Shown piece after piece: positions 1-6,436 of a stretch of 44,476 nt of DNA. Each line of letters begins with the position of its first letter. The stretch's first letter is position 1. The stretch is taken from contig CAILLK010000103.1 in the NCBI GenBank assembly GCA_903835005.1, forward strand, positions 1 through 44,476, written 5' to 3'. The position numbers and the translations under genes were made by a program. This stretch comes from an uncultured Bacteroidota bacterium (GTDB taxonomy: Bacteria; Bacteroidota; Bacteroidia; Chitinophagales; Chitinophagaceae). The notes beneath the pieces were generated by a model. That model did not search any database. It had not been told where the DNA came from and was given only the letters and a program-made list of their open reading frames with translations.

Positions 1-135
1 ATCTCTGGACAGTTCAAATCAGATCATGGTGCAGATTGTTTTGTCATCCTAAGGTCTGTCATTGATACAACAATCAAAGCCGGACAAAATGTTTTGAATG
101 CACTCCGACTTGTAGCAATGTATGGGGCTGAATAG
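1..135 (+). pseudogene. C-terminal tail of a transposase (IS66-type likely), cut by the window edge
   Basis: The first 45 codons are open from base 1 and end at TAG 133-135. They encode a tail containing GADCFVILRSVIDTTIKAGQ, which resembles the C-terminal segment of Bacteroidota IS66-type transposases. The start lies outside the window, so it cannot be said whether the element is complete. The reading frame is clean. The neighbouring Panacea pair points towards it on the opposite strand, only about 15 bases away. The family assignment is from recognition of the tail only; another DDE transposase family is possible. Confidence 0.5.
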
Positions 136-150
136 TTACAAAAACACTTA

Positions 151-603
151 TTACCAAGATTCAATCATTTTTTTAAACTTCCTTTTTATGCTTGTGGACT
201 TTTTCAAACAATCTACAACACTTTTATAAATATCTTCATTTAGCTTCCCACAATAAGAATAATCTTCATCTTTTACCCTATATGTTAATTTCAATGTATC
301 AATTAAGTAATCCTCAACCCATTTCCCGTAAATAAATGTTGGTAGTCTGAATTTATATCCTAAATCTGTTATAGAAATCCCATTCATCATGCAATAGCAT
401 GAGAAACTCAATTCGGGTAGGTGAATGCACCCATGTTTTACATTTTCATCTGGAAATGGTACATATACTTGACTAGATGGCAAGTTTGCAACTATAACAC
501 CATTTCCAAGATTTTTGAGGACTAAAAAATATTTTGGAGATGCTGCATTACCATCTTTAAAATAAAAAGGTGTGCAATATAATAATGATTTTTCTTCAAA
601 CAC
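151..603 (-). CDS. Candidate toxin partner of the Panacea-domain protein (uncharacterised, 150 aa)
   Basis: I do not recognise a characterised family. The protein is 150 residues, with no signal peptide or membrane helix. It starts with a beta-rich segment (KYFLVLKN, then GVIVANLPSSQVYVPF) that faintly recalls PemK/MazF-type SH3 barrels, and ends in a basic helix rich in Lys (KKSTSIKRKFKKMI). The start is GTG at 603, immediately after the TAA stop of the Panacea gene (TAAGTG). The two genes are therefore almost certainly co-transcribed and translationally coupled. Panacea-domain antitoxins are known to pair with many unrelated toxins, so position alone makes this a candidate toxin. The function is inference from context; the PemK-like resemblance is weak. 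Confidence 0.6.
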   Translation of the reverse strand: MFEEKSLLYCTPFYFKDGNAASPKYFLVLKNLGNGVIVANLPSSQVYVPFPDENVKHGCIHLPELSFSCYCMMNGISITDLGYKFRLPTFIYGKWVEDYLIDTLKLTYRVKDEDYSYCGKLNEDIYKSVVDCLKKSTSIKRKFKKMIESW

Positions 604-1236
604 TTATGCGTATTTTAGCGATTTTGTATATTCAAGTAAGTCTAACTGATTATAGTAAAATTCTTTTATTTTTTCATTTTCAATTAAATCTGCAAAATCT
701 AAAATCAGATTGGACACAGTTTGTTTTTTGCTTTCAAATCTTTCTAGCAGCCCATCTTCTTTAATTACTGTTTTATACCACAAAGAAGTTCCCTTATGGG
801 TTATAGAAACCAAATGCCCAGCTTCATGATATTTATATTGGGCAGCAATATGAGACAATGTCGATATTTCATCATCGCTAAATTCATCATCATTAAATTC
901 CTTTAGTTTTTTAATAAAGTATTTATTGCTAGGATGCTGCTCAAGCGCTATGTAATCTGATAGTAAACTCGAATTATGCTCATCAGTGGAATTAAGTATT
1001 GCTGCATCTAAATTTGCCCATAATTCTGCCTGAACCGGTCCAAATTGCCATGCTGTAAAAGGGACTCCCAAAAATGGAGATGCATGTTTTTTTACAAAAA
1101 GCTCTTCCGCCAAATATACTAATTTAAGCAATTTTGTTTTACTTAGTTCAATAGTATTTTCAGCAAAATAAATAGCTACATTGCCCATTCTATTGATTTG
1201 GTCAAATGAAAGAACGCTATTTTTTTGTTTATTCAT
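604..1236 (-). CDS. Panacea domain (DUF4065, SocA-like) antitoxin-type protein
   Basis: This 210-residue protein carries the hallmark Panacea/DUF4065 segment around residues 33-75. It includes KTKLLKLVYLAEE, a linker, then PFTAWQFGPVQAELW, where the W-x-x-GPV motif is typical of the family. Panacea proteins (SocA is the founding example) act as antitoxins in many two-gene systems; the domain is shared while the toxin varies. The ATG at 1236 follows a TACTTTTA box on the minus strand (1248-1241), close to the Bacteroidota -7 consensus. The gene is first in a two-gene unit, with its stop abutting the GTG of the 150-aa partner. Antitoxin-first order fits most such pairs. The domain call is firm; the antitoxin role is inferred. 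Confidence 0.85.
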   Translation of the reverse strand: MNKQKNSVLSFDQINRMGNVAIYFAENTIELSKTKLLKLVYLAEELFVKKHASPFLGVPFTAWQFGPVQAELWANLDAAILNSTDEHNSSLLSDYIALEQHPSNKYFIKKLKEFNDDEFSDDEISTLSHIAAQYKYHEAGHLVSITHKGTSLWYKTVIKEDGLLERFESKKQTVSNLILDFADLIENEKIKEFYYNQLDLLEYTKSLKYA

Positions 1237-1301
1237 GGCGTAAAAGTAGTATTTTTTTGGCAGAATCCAATATTTTAAGAAAATTTGTTAGTGTTTCAGT
1301 T

Positions 1302-1490
1302 TTAAATTGGGTTAGTATTTTTGAATAATGCCTGAATATAATGAGTAACATTATCATTATTTTCATCTGTTTGGTCTTCTAAAATTATAATATTTCCAAT
1401 TGGGTCGTAATTTTGTTCAATCACAAATGGTCTAACTTTAGTTTCAAGATCATAAGTTGATATGCCTTTAACAATCATATAGTCTCTCAT
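1302..1490 (-). CDS. Small DUF1737-like protein
   Basis: This 62-residue protein begins MRDYMIVKGISTYDLETKV, contains an N-Y-D-P-I-G-N motif and ends near THYIQALFK. This matches the layout of DUF1737-type proteins: a strand, a helix with E-x-K-V, then a ...GW.P.GG-like turn and a final YxQAL(I/V)K strand. Their function is unknown; they often occur next to mobile or phage genes. The ATG at 1490 is preferred over an upstream in-frame TTG at 1502. The IS1595 transposase lies immediately upstream on the same strand. A TACCTTTA box before the start overlaps the far side of a hairpin, so the insertion may have affected this gene's expression. Confidence 0.6.
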   Translation of the reverse strand: MRDYMIVKGISTYDLETKVRPFVIEQNYDPIGNIIILEDQTDENNDNVTHYIQALFKNTNPI

Positions 1491-1511
1491 GATTTTTTTC
1501 AATAAAGGTAA

Positions 1512-1543
1512 AATAAAGGCTGTAATTTGCAGCCTTTATTTTT
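1512..1543 (-). terminator. Hairpin after the IS1595-type transposase
   Basis: An 11-bp perfect stem, AATAAAGGCTG (1512-1522) with CAGCCTTTATT (1530-1540), has a 7-base loop. A T-rich run follows on the plus strand and a shorter TTTTACC follows on the minus strand. The hairpin sits directly after the transposase stop at 1544, so it probably isolates the transposase from the small gene downstream. It could work in both directions. Confidence 0.6.
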
Positions 1544-2572
1544 TTATTTTGTTTTATTATACCTTGCTTTCCTATGTGGCTCCCTTTGGTCAGGCGTTAA
1601 TTCCCTATAAGTTAAACGAACACTATCAAACTGTTTCAGGCTCTCTTCAAATTTACCTGTTAATGATTGCTGGCGGTTGTTATAACGGTATGCAAATTCA
1701 TCGCAGTATCTATGTAGATGCTGTGGACTAACTACGTGAAACGTGCCTATAATACCCCTTTTTAAGATACTCCAAAAGCCTTCAATATTATTGGTGTGGA
1801 ATTGACCTTTTACCCATTCATCGTTATTGTGGTTTACAAAAACATGCTCCTTATGTGTTTTGCTGATATTGCGGTAGGCTTGCAAACCATCTGTAACCAC
1901 TGTAGCATCTGGACTGATATTTTTATTGATTTGGTCAAGTAATATTTCTTTACTTGGTGCTACCATAGGGGTAACCCTGATTAACCCATCCCGCTGCAAA
2001 ATACCCAATACAGGAGTCTTAGTATCTAAAGCGTTCGCATGTGGTTTTCTATTTGGGTGTAATTCCTTAATCTTTTCAATATTCGCAGCCCTTACTTTTT
2101 TGCTCTTATTCTTTTCTTTGCCACCAATATACGTTTCATCAACTTCTACCATACCGGTTAATAATTCAGGGTTTGTTTCCGTCAGCATAGCACGCAAACG
2201 ATGATTTATAAACCATGCTGTTTTCTGGGATACTCCAATACGTGTAGCAAGTTCAACGCTTGAAATTCCTTTCTTGCTGATATTGATTTCATAAACCGCC
2301 TGAAACCATTTACGCAATTCAACCTTTGAACCTTCATAAATACTATTGGTGCGAACTGTAAAAGGCAAATCACAAGCCCTTTCAGAGCACCTGTAAGATG
2401 GTATATCCTGAAATTTGCCACGTGCTTTAACCTTATATGGTGCTTTCATAGAGCCACAATGAGGACATACCGGAGAACCGCTCCAGCGTTGGTTTTCAAG
2501 AAACTCATAACAAGTCTTTTCGTCCTTAAAGTAGTCGTTAAATTCGCAAATAGCTTTGAAATCGAAGTCCAT
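1544..2572 (-). CDS. IS1595-family (ISXO2-like) transposase, apparently intact
   Basis: This 342-residue protein has an N-terminal zinc ribbon (CPHC at 36-39, Cys62 and Cys67). A helix-turn-helix-like stretch near residues 103-125 (ELATRIGVSQKTAWFINHRL) follows, and then an ISXO2-like catalytic core. The expected acidic residues are present: Asp145 in VEVDETYIGG, Asp228 in VVTDGLQAY and Glu264 in HTNNIEGFWSILKRG. No frameshift is seen, so the gene looks functional. Its start is ATG 2572, with TATCTTTG (a Bacteroidota -7 match) 20 bases upstream. I could not identify convincing terminal inverted repeats or target duplications, so the element ends are undefined. It interrupts a cluster of toxin-antitoxin-like and HEPN genes. 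Confidence 0.9.
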   Translation of the reverse strand: MDFDFKAICEFNDYFKDEKTCYEFLENQRWSGSPVCPHCGSMKAPYKVKARGKFQDIPSYRCSERACDLPFTVRTNSIYEGSKVELRKWFQAVYEINISKKGISSVELATRIGVSQKTAWFINHRLRAMLTETNPELLTGMVEVDETYIGGKEKNKSKKVRAANIEKIKELHPNRKPHANALDTKTPVLGILQRDGLIRVTPMVAPSKEILLDQINKNISPDATVVTDGLQAYRNISKTHKEHVFVNHNNDEWVKGQFHTNNIEGFWSILKRGIIGTFHVVSPQHLHRYCDEFAYRYNNRQQSLTGKFEESLKQFDSVRLTYRELTPDQREPHRKARYNKTK

Positions 2573-2585
2573 TTTAAGCGGTTTT

Positions 2586-2614
2586 GTTACACAAAGATAA
2601 ACATTGCGTGTAAC
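2586..2614 (-). promoter_or_regulatory. Promoter of the IS1595 transposase inside a short inverted repeat
   Basis: On the minus strand TATCTTTG (2599-2592) matches the Bacteroidota -7 box TAnnTTTG and lies 20 bases before the transposase ATG. It is bracketed by GTTACAC (2586-2592) and GTGTAAC (2608-2614), a perfect 7-bp inverted repeat overlapping the box. This could be an operator or part of the element end. Confidence 0.45.
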
Positions 2615-2677
2615 ATCTCCTAATTTTAGAAAAATTATTTAACTATTATTTTACGGATTTATGCCAGAAATAAAAAA

Positions 2678-2697
2678 AGGTAACCTTTTGAGTTACC
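2678..2697 (-). terminator. Hairpin with T-run on the minus strand
   Basis: GGTAAC and GTTACC form a 6-bp stem with a 7-base loop. Read on the minus strand a run of seven T follows (complement of the A-run at 2671-2677). No gene ending here on the minus strand is visible, so it may be a relic from before the insertion, or part of the element boundary. Confidence 0.35.
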
Positions 2698-2721
2698 TAT
2701 GGAGATTAAAATATAATTTTG

Positions 2722-2781
2722 CATCTTATTTATTGCATATGCCTATTGAATAACTGGTAATCATTCAATAGGCGTAAGATG
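2722..2781. repeat. Interrupted inverted repeat upstream of the HEPN gene pair
   Basis: The inner arms CCTATTGAAT (2742-2751) and ATTCAATAGG (2763-2772) are perfect. Outer arms CATCTTA (2722-2728) and TAAGATG (2775-2781) are also perfect but asymmetrically spaced, with 13 bases between the arms on the left and 2 on the right. It lies about 65 bases before the small gene at 2848 and could be an operator or a leader structure. Confidence 0.5.
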
Positions 2782-2847
2782 TAACTTTTGTCGGGCGACA
2801 TTGTAGCAAAGCTAATACATTGTTTTAACCTGAAAAAATTATATTTT

Positions 2848-3033
2848 ATGACTGCAACTACAGAAAGTATATCGACACCATCTAAAAATGAAAATTTAAC
2901 TACTTGGAAAAAATTATGGGAATTGGCATCAGTTTCAATTAATTGGAATGATGGGACTATAGATTTTGATTCATTTTCAAAAGAGGGTCAGGAGTTATTT
3001 GATTTAAAAATAAAAAATATTGTTTCTCAATAA
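2848..3033 (+). CDS. Small acidic hypothetical protein (61 aa) preceding the HEPN gene
   Basis: This is a 61-residue open frame from ATG 2848, with an A/T-rich leader and no Shine-Dalgarno sequence, as is normal in Bacteroidota. The protein is mostly helical and hydrophilic (LTTWKKLWELASVSINW near the middle). It has no signal peptide or membrane segment, and I recognise no family. An upstream non-ATG start at 2788 is less likely. The HEPN-domain gene begins 34 bases after its stop, so the two are probably one transcript. A small gene before a putative HEPN ribonuclease could be an antitoxin or regulator, but nothing in the sequence proves this. Confidence 0.5.
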   Translation: MTATTESISTPSKNENLTTWKKLWELASVSINWNDGTIDFDSFSKEGQELFDLKIKNIVSQ

Positions 3034-3067
3034 AAGAAGTATTTTGTTGTCCTAAATTAATATAATT

Positions 3068-4123
3068 ATGGACATGAAATTATTATGTGGCATACGTAAT
3101 TTTAAATTAGACAGCATTGATGATTATAGAACGATGGATGGTTATACTATCAGTAGTAATTATGAAATGATGTCGAAATTATTTCATACCGATGATTTTT
3201 TAAAAAAAGCAGGAATTTTAAGTGCAGAACTTGAATTTGAAGGAACTTTTTTTGCTGTTAGGGTTAATCCTTCGATTGAAATTATATTTGGCTCCGATAA
3301 GGTTGCAATGACGAATAAATTAACAGAACAAGCGCTCTTTCTGCAAAATCATTTGAGACATTTAATGCACTTCCTTTGGTTTATAAAAGATAATAGCGTT
3401 AGTCCTTCAATTTGTATGGGTTATATATATGACCGCCCCGAATTAGGGAAAGGGACTTTTGTCCGGTTTTCGGAAATTTCGATTATTACTAATTGCTACG
3501 GTGAAATGGAAGATGTTACCTTTACAAAAGAAGATATAGATAAAGCGCATACTATATTAAATAAATATAGAAAAATATGTCCCGGAAATCCTATGGAGGT
3601 TGATGGAAATTTAAATTATGCAGATGGAGAAGAAATTACACCAAAATTATTGGTATTTAAAGGAAAGTCAAGCAACGATTCATATAATGACAAAAATAGG
3701 GTGCAACGTGCGTTTGATTTTTTATCACTGGCGAGATTGTCGCATCTTCTTATAATGAAAATAGCCTTATTTATTCCGGTATTGGAATGTTTATTTTCTG
3801 GTGAGCAAGGAGAACTAACACAAAAGGTTTCTGAAAGGGTGGCTTTTTATCTCGGAAAAACAAGAGACCAAAGGTATTTATACTTTGAAACAATAAAAGA
3901 TGGGTATAATCTCAGGTCAAGATATATTCACGGAGATAAGTTAGAGAAAAAACATCTTAAAATTGAATTCCAGATGGATTTATCAAAAAAATTAGATGAG
4001 ATTTGCAGGCTGGTTTTATATCGAATTATAATGGATGACTTTATTGATTTTCTGCAAGACGAAGATTCATTTAGACTATATTTAAAAAAGCTTATTTTTT
4101 TACCTGATTGCGAAACATTATAA
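3068..4123 (+). CDS. HEPN (Apea-like) domain protein, possible RNase of a defence or toxin system
   Basis: This is a 351-residue cytoplasmic protein. The N-terminal ~200 residues are a beta-rich region (FVRFSEISIITNCYG and similar) that I do not recognise. The C-terminal part, from about residue 215, resembles the HEPN domain of ApeA-type proteins. It has an alpha-helical RVQRAFDFLSLARLSHLL, then LECLFSGEQGELTQKVSERV, and YNLRSRYIHG, which contains an R-x4-H motif of the kind used by HEPN ribonucleases. Such proteins are linked to abortive infection against phage. The neighbours (small gene upstream, IS element, Panacea pair) fit a mobile defence island. The HEPN call is by motif; the nuclease role is inference. 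Confidence 0.7.
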   Translation: MDMKLLCGIRNFKLDSIDDYRTMDGYTISSNYEMMSKLFHTDDFLKKAGILSAELEFEGTFFAVRVNPSIEIIFGSDKVAMTNKLTEQALFLQNHLRHLMHFLWFIKDNSVSPSICMGYIYDRPELGKGTFVRFSEISIITNCYGEMEDVTFTKEDIDKAHTILNKYRKICPGNPMEVDGNLNYADGEEITPKLLVFKGKSSNDSYNDKNRVQRAFDFLSLARLSHLLIMKIALFIPVLECLFSGEQGELTQKVSERVAFYLGKTRDQRYLYFETIKDGYNLRSRYIHGDKLEKKHLKIEFQMDLSKKLDEICRLVLYRIIMDDFIDFLQDEDSFRLYLKKLIFLPDCETL

Positions 4124-4127
4124 TCCT

Positions 4128-4135
4128 TAACTTTG
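4128..4135 (+). promoter_or_regulatory. TAACTTTG -7 box almost touching the next ATG
   Basis: TAACTTTG matches the Bacteroidota TAnnTTTG box exactly. Only 4 bases separate it from ATG 4140, so transcription would begin at or next to the start codon, giving a leaderless or nearly leaderless mRNA. Confidence 0.5.
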
Positions 4136-4139
4136 TATT

Positions 4140-4289
4140 ATGGCAAAAGCCGAAAAGAAAGCACCAGAACCAAAGAAGCGGGGCAAGTATGATGAAAAGC
4201 TACAAGTTAAAGAAGGTAGCTTTCTGGATATTATGCAGGCTTCAATGAAACACGCTGATAAGCATTCAGCACCCGTAAAAAAACCGTAA
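4140..4289 (+). CDS. Small Lys/Ala-rich conserved-type protein (49 aa)
   Basis: This 49-codon frame starts MAKAEKKAPEPKKRGKYDEK, continues with a hydrophobic patch (GSFLDIMQASM) and ends in SAPVKKP before TAA 4287-4289. It is very basic and probably unstructured at the ends. It resembles short Lys-rich hypothetical proteins common in Chitinophagaceae-type genomes, whose function is unknown. It has its own strong -7 box, so it is probably expressed independently of the HEPN gene 16 bases upstream. Confidence 0.65.
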   Translation: MAKAEKKAPEPKKRGKYDEKLQVKEGSFLDIMQASMKHADKHSAPVKKP

Positions 4290-4670
4290 AATTCACCTCA
4301 AAACGGTTGTATTAATCTTATTTTATCTTTGCGTGTAAATGGGTATAGTTACCAATTATTTGATTTAACTTTACGCCAAAATAGATTGAAAACAGTTTGT
4401 CTACCTGTGAGGCAGTCTGAATTTCAATATATTGGCCGTATATTAACCTTTGAATCAGTAAAACAATCAGATATCAATACCTCTGGCACACGATTTTTAA
4501 AAAGTAATTATAAACTACAGAAAATCAATATATTGCAATTTTATATTCTGTAAAACCAGAAATTCTATAAAGCAAACCAGAAGTAATTCAACTACCAGGC
4601 TACTATAATTGATAAAATAACGCGCAACTATTAATTGATTAGGTACCTGTTTCGCATACCCTGATTTATA
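4290..4670. other. Gene-poor stretch between the small gene and the repeat array
   Basis: This is AT-rich DNA. A 74-codon open frame lies on the plus strand, but it lacks an ATG start and has no protein-like composition. A TATCTTTG box is present near 4325. I see no RNA gene or terminator. Confidence 0.5.
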
Positions 4671-5690
4671 ATTCTGAATTCTGAAAATGTTTGAATTCCA
4701 TAAATCCTGCTACACACAAAATTTCACATATCCGGCAAGAATGTGCAATTTCTAAATGCTAAACATTTGAATACCAATAACAATGTGTGCAAAATTATTT
4801 TATTAGCTCGTGTGCAGTTCTGAATTCTGAAAATATTTGGACCCCATAAATCCTGCTTCAAACAAAATTGTACATACCCGGCAAGAATGTGCAATTTCTA
4901 AATGCTAAACATTTGAATACCAATAAAAATGTGTGCAAAATTATTTTATCAGCCCGTGTGCAATTCTGAATTCTGAAAATGCTTGAATTCCATAAATCCT
5001 GCTTCAGACAAAATTGCAAACACCCGGCAAGAAAGTGCAATTTCTAAATGCTAAGCATTTGAATACCAATAACAATGTGTGCAAAATTATTTTTATCCGC
5101 CCGTGTGCGATTCTGAATTCTGAAGATGTTTGAAAACCATAAATCCTGCTACAGAAAAATTGCACACTTCCGGCAAGAATGTGCAATTTCTAACAACTAA
5201 ACATTTGAATACCAATAAAAATGTGTGCAAAATTATTTTTTCAGCCAGTGTGCAATTCTGAAATTTTGAAAATGTTTGAATTCCATAAAGCCTGCTTCAG
5301 AAAAATTGCACACTTCCGGCAAGAATGTGCAATTTCTAAATGCTAAACATTTGAATACCAATAAAAATGTGTGCAAAATTATTTTATCAGCCCATGTGCA
5401 ATTCTGAATTCTGAAAATATTTGGACCCCATAAATCCTGCTACAGACAAAATTGCACACTCCCGGCAAGAAAGTGCAATTTCTAAATGCTAAACATTTGA
5501 ATACCAATAACAATGTGTGCAAAATTATTTTATCAGCCTGTGTGTAGTTCTTGAATTCTGAAAATGTTTGAATCCCATAAATCCTGCTTCAGAAAAATTG
5601 CCCACATCCGGCACTAATGTGCAATTTTGTAAAGTTAAGTAATTGAAAATCAACTGTAATTTGTGCAGTTTTTTTTCCTTGCTAATACGC
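4671..5690. repeat. Seven-copy ~146-bp tandem repeat array
   Basis: Seven units begin at about 4671, 4817, 4963, 5110, 5255, 5401 and 5547 (periods 146, 146, 147, 145, 146, 146). The last decays after about 5640. Each unit has ATTCTGAATTCTGAAAATG, then CATAAATCCTGCT, an inverted repeat around CCGGCAAGAA, then CTAAACATTTGAATACC and GTGTGCAAAATTATTTT. The sequence GTGCAA occurs three times directly and once inverted per unit. In the unit at 5255, AAATTGCACA (5303-5312) and TGTGCAATTT (5326-5335) form a perfect 10-bp stem. The period is not a multiple of three and no long frame runs through, so the array is non-coding. It sits just upstream of an ECF sigma gene. Confidence 0.95.
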
Positions 5691-5857
5691 AGTTCCGTCG
5701 CCATTTTACCCATCTGAATATCATAGCCATCATCGCTATCTGTTTTCCATTAATTTTTCAATCATAAATAGGGGTTTTATTTTACTCAGTTGTCTTGTAA
5801 TAAACGAAGAAATTGCCGGAAGCCATTATCTTTAACCTAAGGAATCCTGAATTGCTG

Positions 5858-6436
5858 ATGCACAATGAGCGTGGGTATATGGTAGCCAATACCGATAGTT
5901 CGGTGCTGTTTGAGCGTGTTTTTAAATCTGAATTTAAAAACCTTCATAGCTATGCCTGTTCCATTCTTAAAGATGATGCTTCCGCCGAAGAAATTGTTCA
6001 GCAGGTCTTTTATAAGCTTTGGGAGAAGCGCGACACATTCAATGAACTGCAATCAGTGCCCGCCTATCTCTACCGGTCGGTACACAACGAATGCCTTAAT
6101 TTACTCAAGCATTCAAAAGTTAGAGCAGCTCATGTAGCCCACTCTGTATATACAGGCAAAGAAGCAGATATTCAGGACGACCAGGTAACGCTAAAGGAAC
6201 TGCAACGCAAAATAGATAAGGCTATAAATGAGTTGCCCGAACAATGCCGCACCATCTTCCAGATGAGCCGCTTTGAGGACCTGAAGTATAAAGAAATTGC
6301 CGACCGTTTGGGACTCTCGGTAAAAACCATTGAAAACCAGATGGGCAAGGCGCTGCGCACACTGCGGGTGCAGCTTTCCGAGTTTTTACCTGTTTTTATA
6401 TGGTTATTTATTAACGTGCTAAATTTGATAAAGTGA
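5858..6436 (+). CDS. ECF-family RNA polymerase sigma factor (Bacteroidota sigma-70 type)
   Basis: This is an extracytoplasmic-function sigma factor of about 192 residues. It contains a sigma-2 region (EFKNLHSYACSILKDDASAEE, then VFYKLWEKRDTF), a short linker, and a sigma-4 helix-turn-helix (LPEQCRTIFQMSRFEDLKYK, then IADRLGLSVKTIENQMGKAL). It would direct RNA polymerase to a small regulon when released by its anti-sigma factor. The open frame extends upstream to a TTG at 5813. ATG 5858, or ATG 5879, is preferred because a TATCTTTA promoter-like box lies at 5827-5834. Its TGA overlaps the GTG of the next gene by three bases, so the two are translationally coupled. No TonB receptor or SusCD genes follow. 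Confidence 0.88.
   Translation: MHNERGYMVANTDSSVLFERVFKSEFKNLHSYACSILKDDASAEEIVQQVFYKLWEKRDTFNELQSVPAYLYRSVHNECLNLLKHSKVRAAHVAHSVYTGKEADIQDDQVTLKELQRKIDKAINELPEQCRTIFQMSRFEDLKYKEIADRLGLSVKTIENQMGKALRTLRVQLSEFLPVFIWLFINVLNLIK

Noticed and set aside
4398..4418. CTACCTGTGAGGCAG, slightly like a type I-F CRISPR repeat core
   Set aside because: It is present once only, the palindrome is imperfect, and no array or cas genes are nearby.
4671..5690. CRISPR array
   Set aside because: Whole 146-bp units repeat with scattered differences; there are no short constant repeats separated by unique spacers and no cas genes.
4671..5713. Short open frames on the minus strand (about 60 residues each, similar to one another) inside the 146-bp array
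   Set aside because: They arise because the repeat is repeated; the period is not a multiple of three, the frames do not join, and the products have no protein-like features.
5813..5857. N-terminal extension of the ECF sigma factor from TTG 5813
   Set aside because: Promoter-like TATCTTTA lies inside it and the sigma domain begins later; ATG 5858 or 5879 is more likely.
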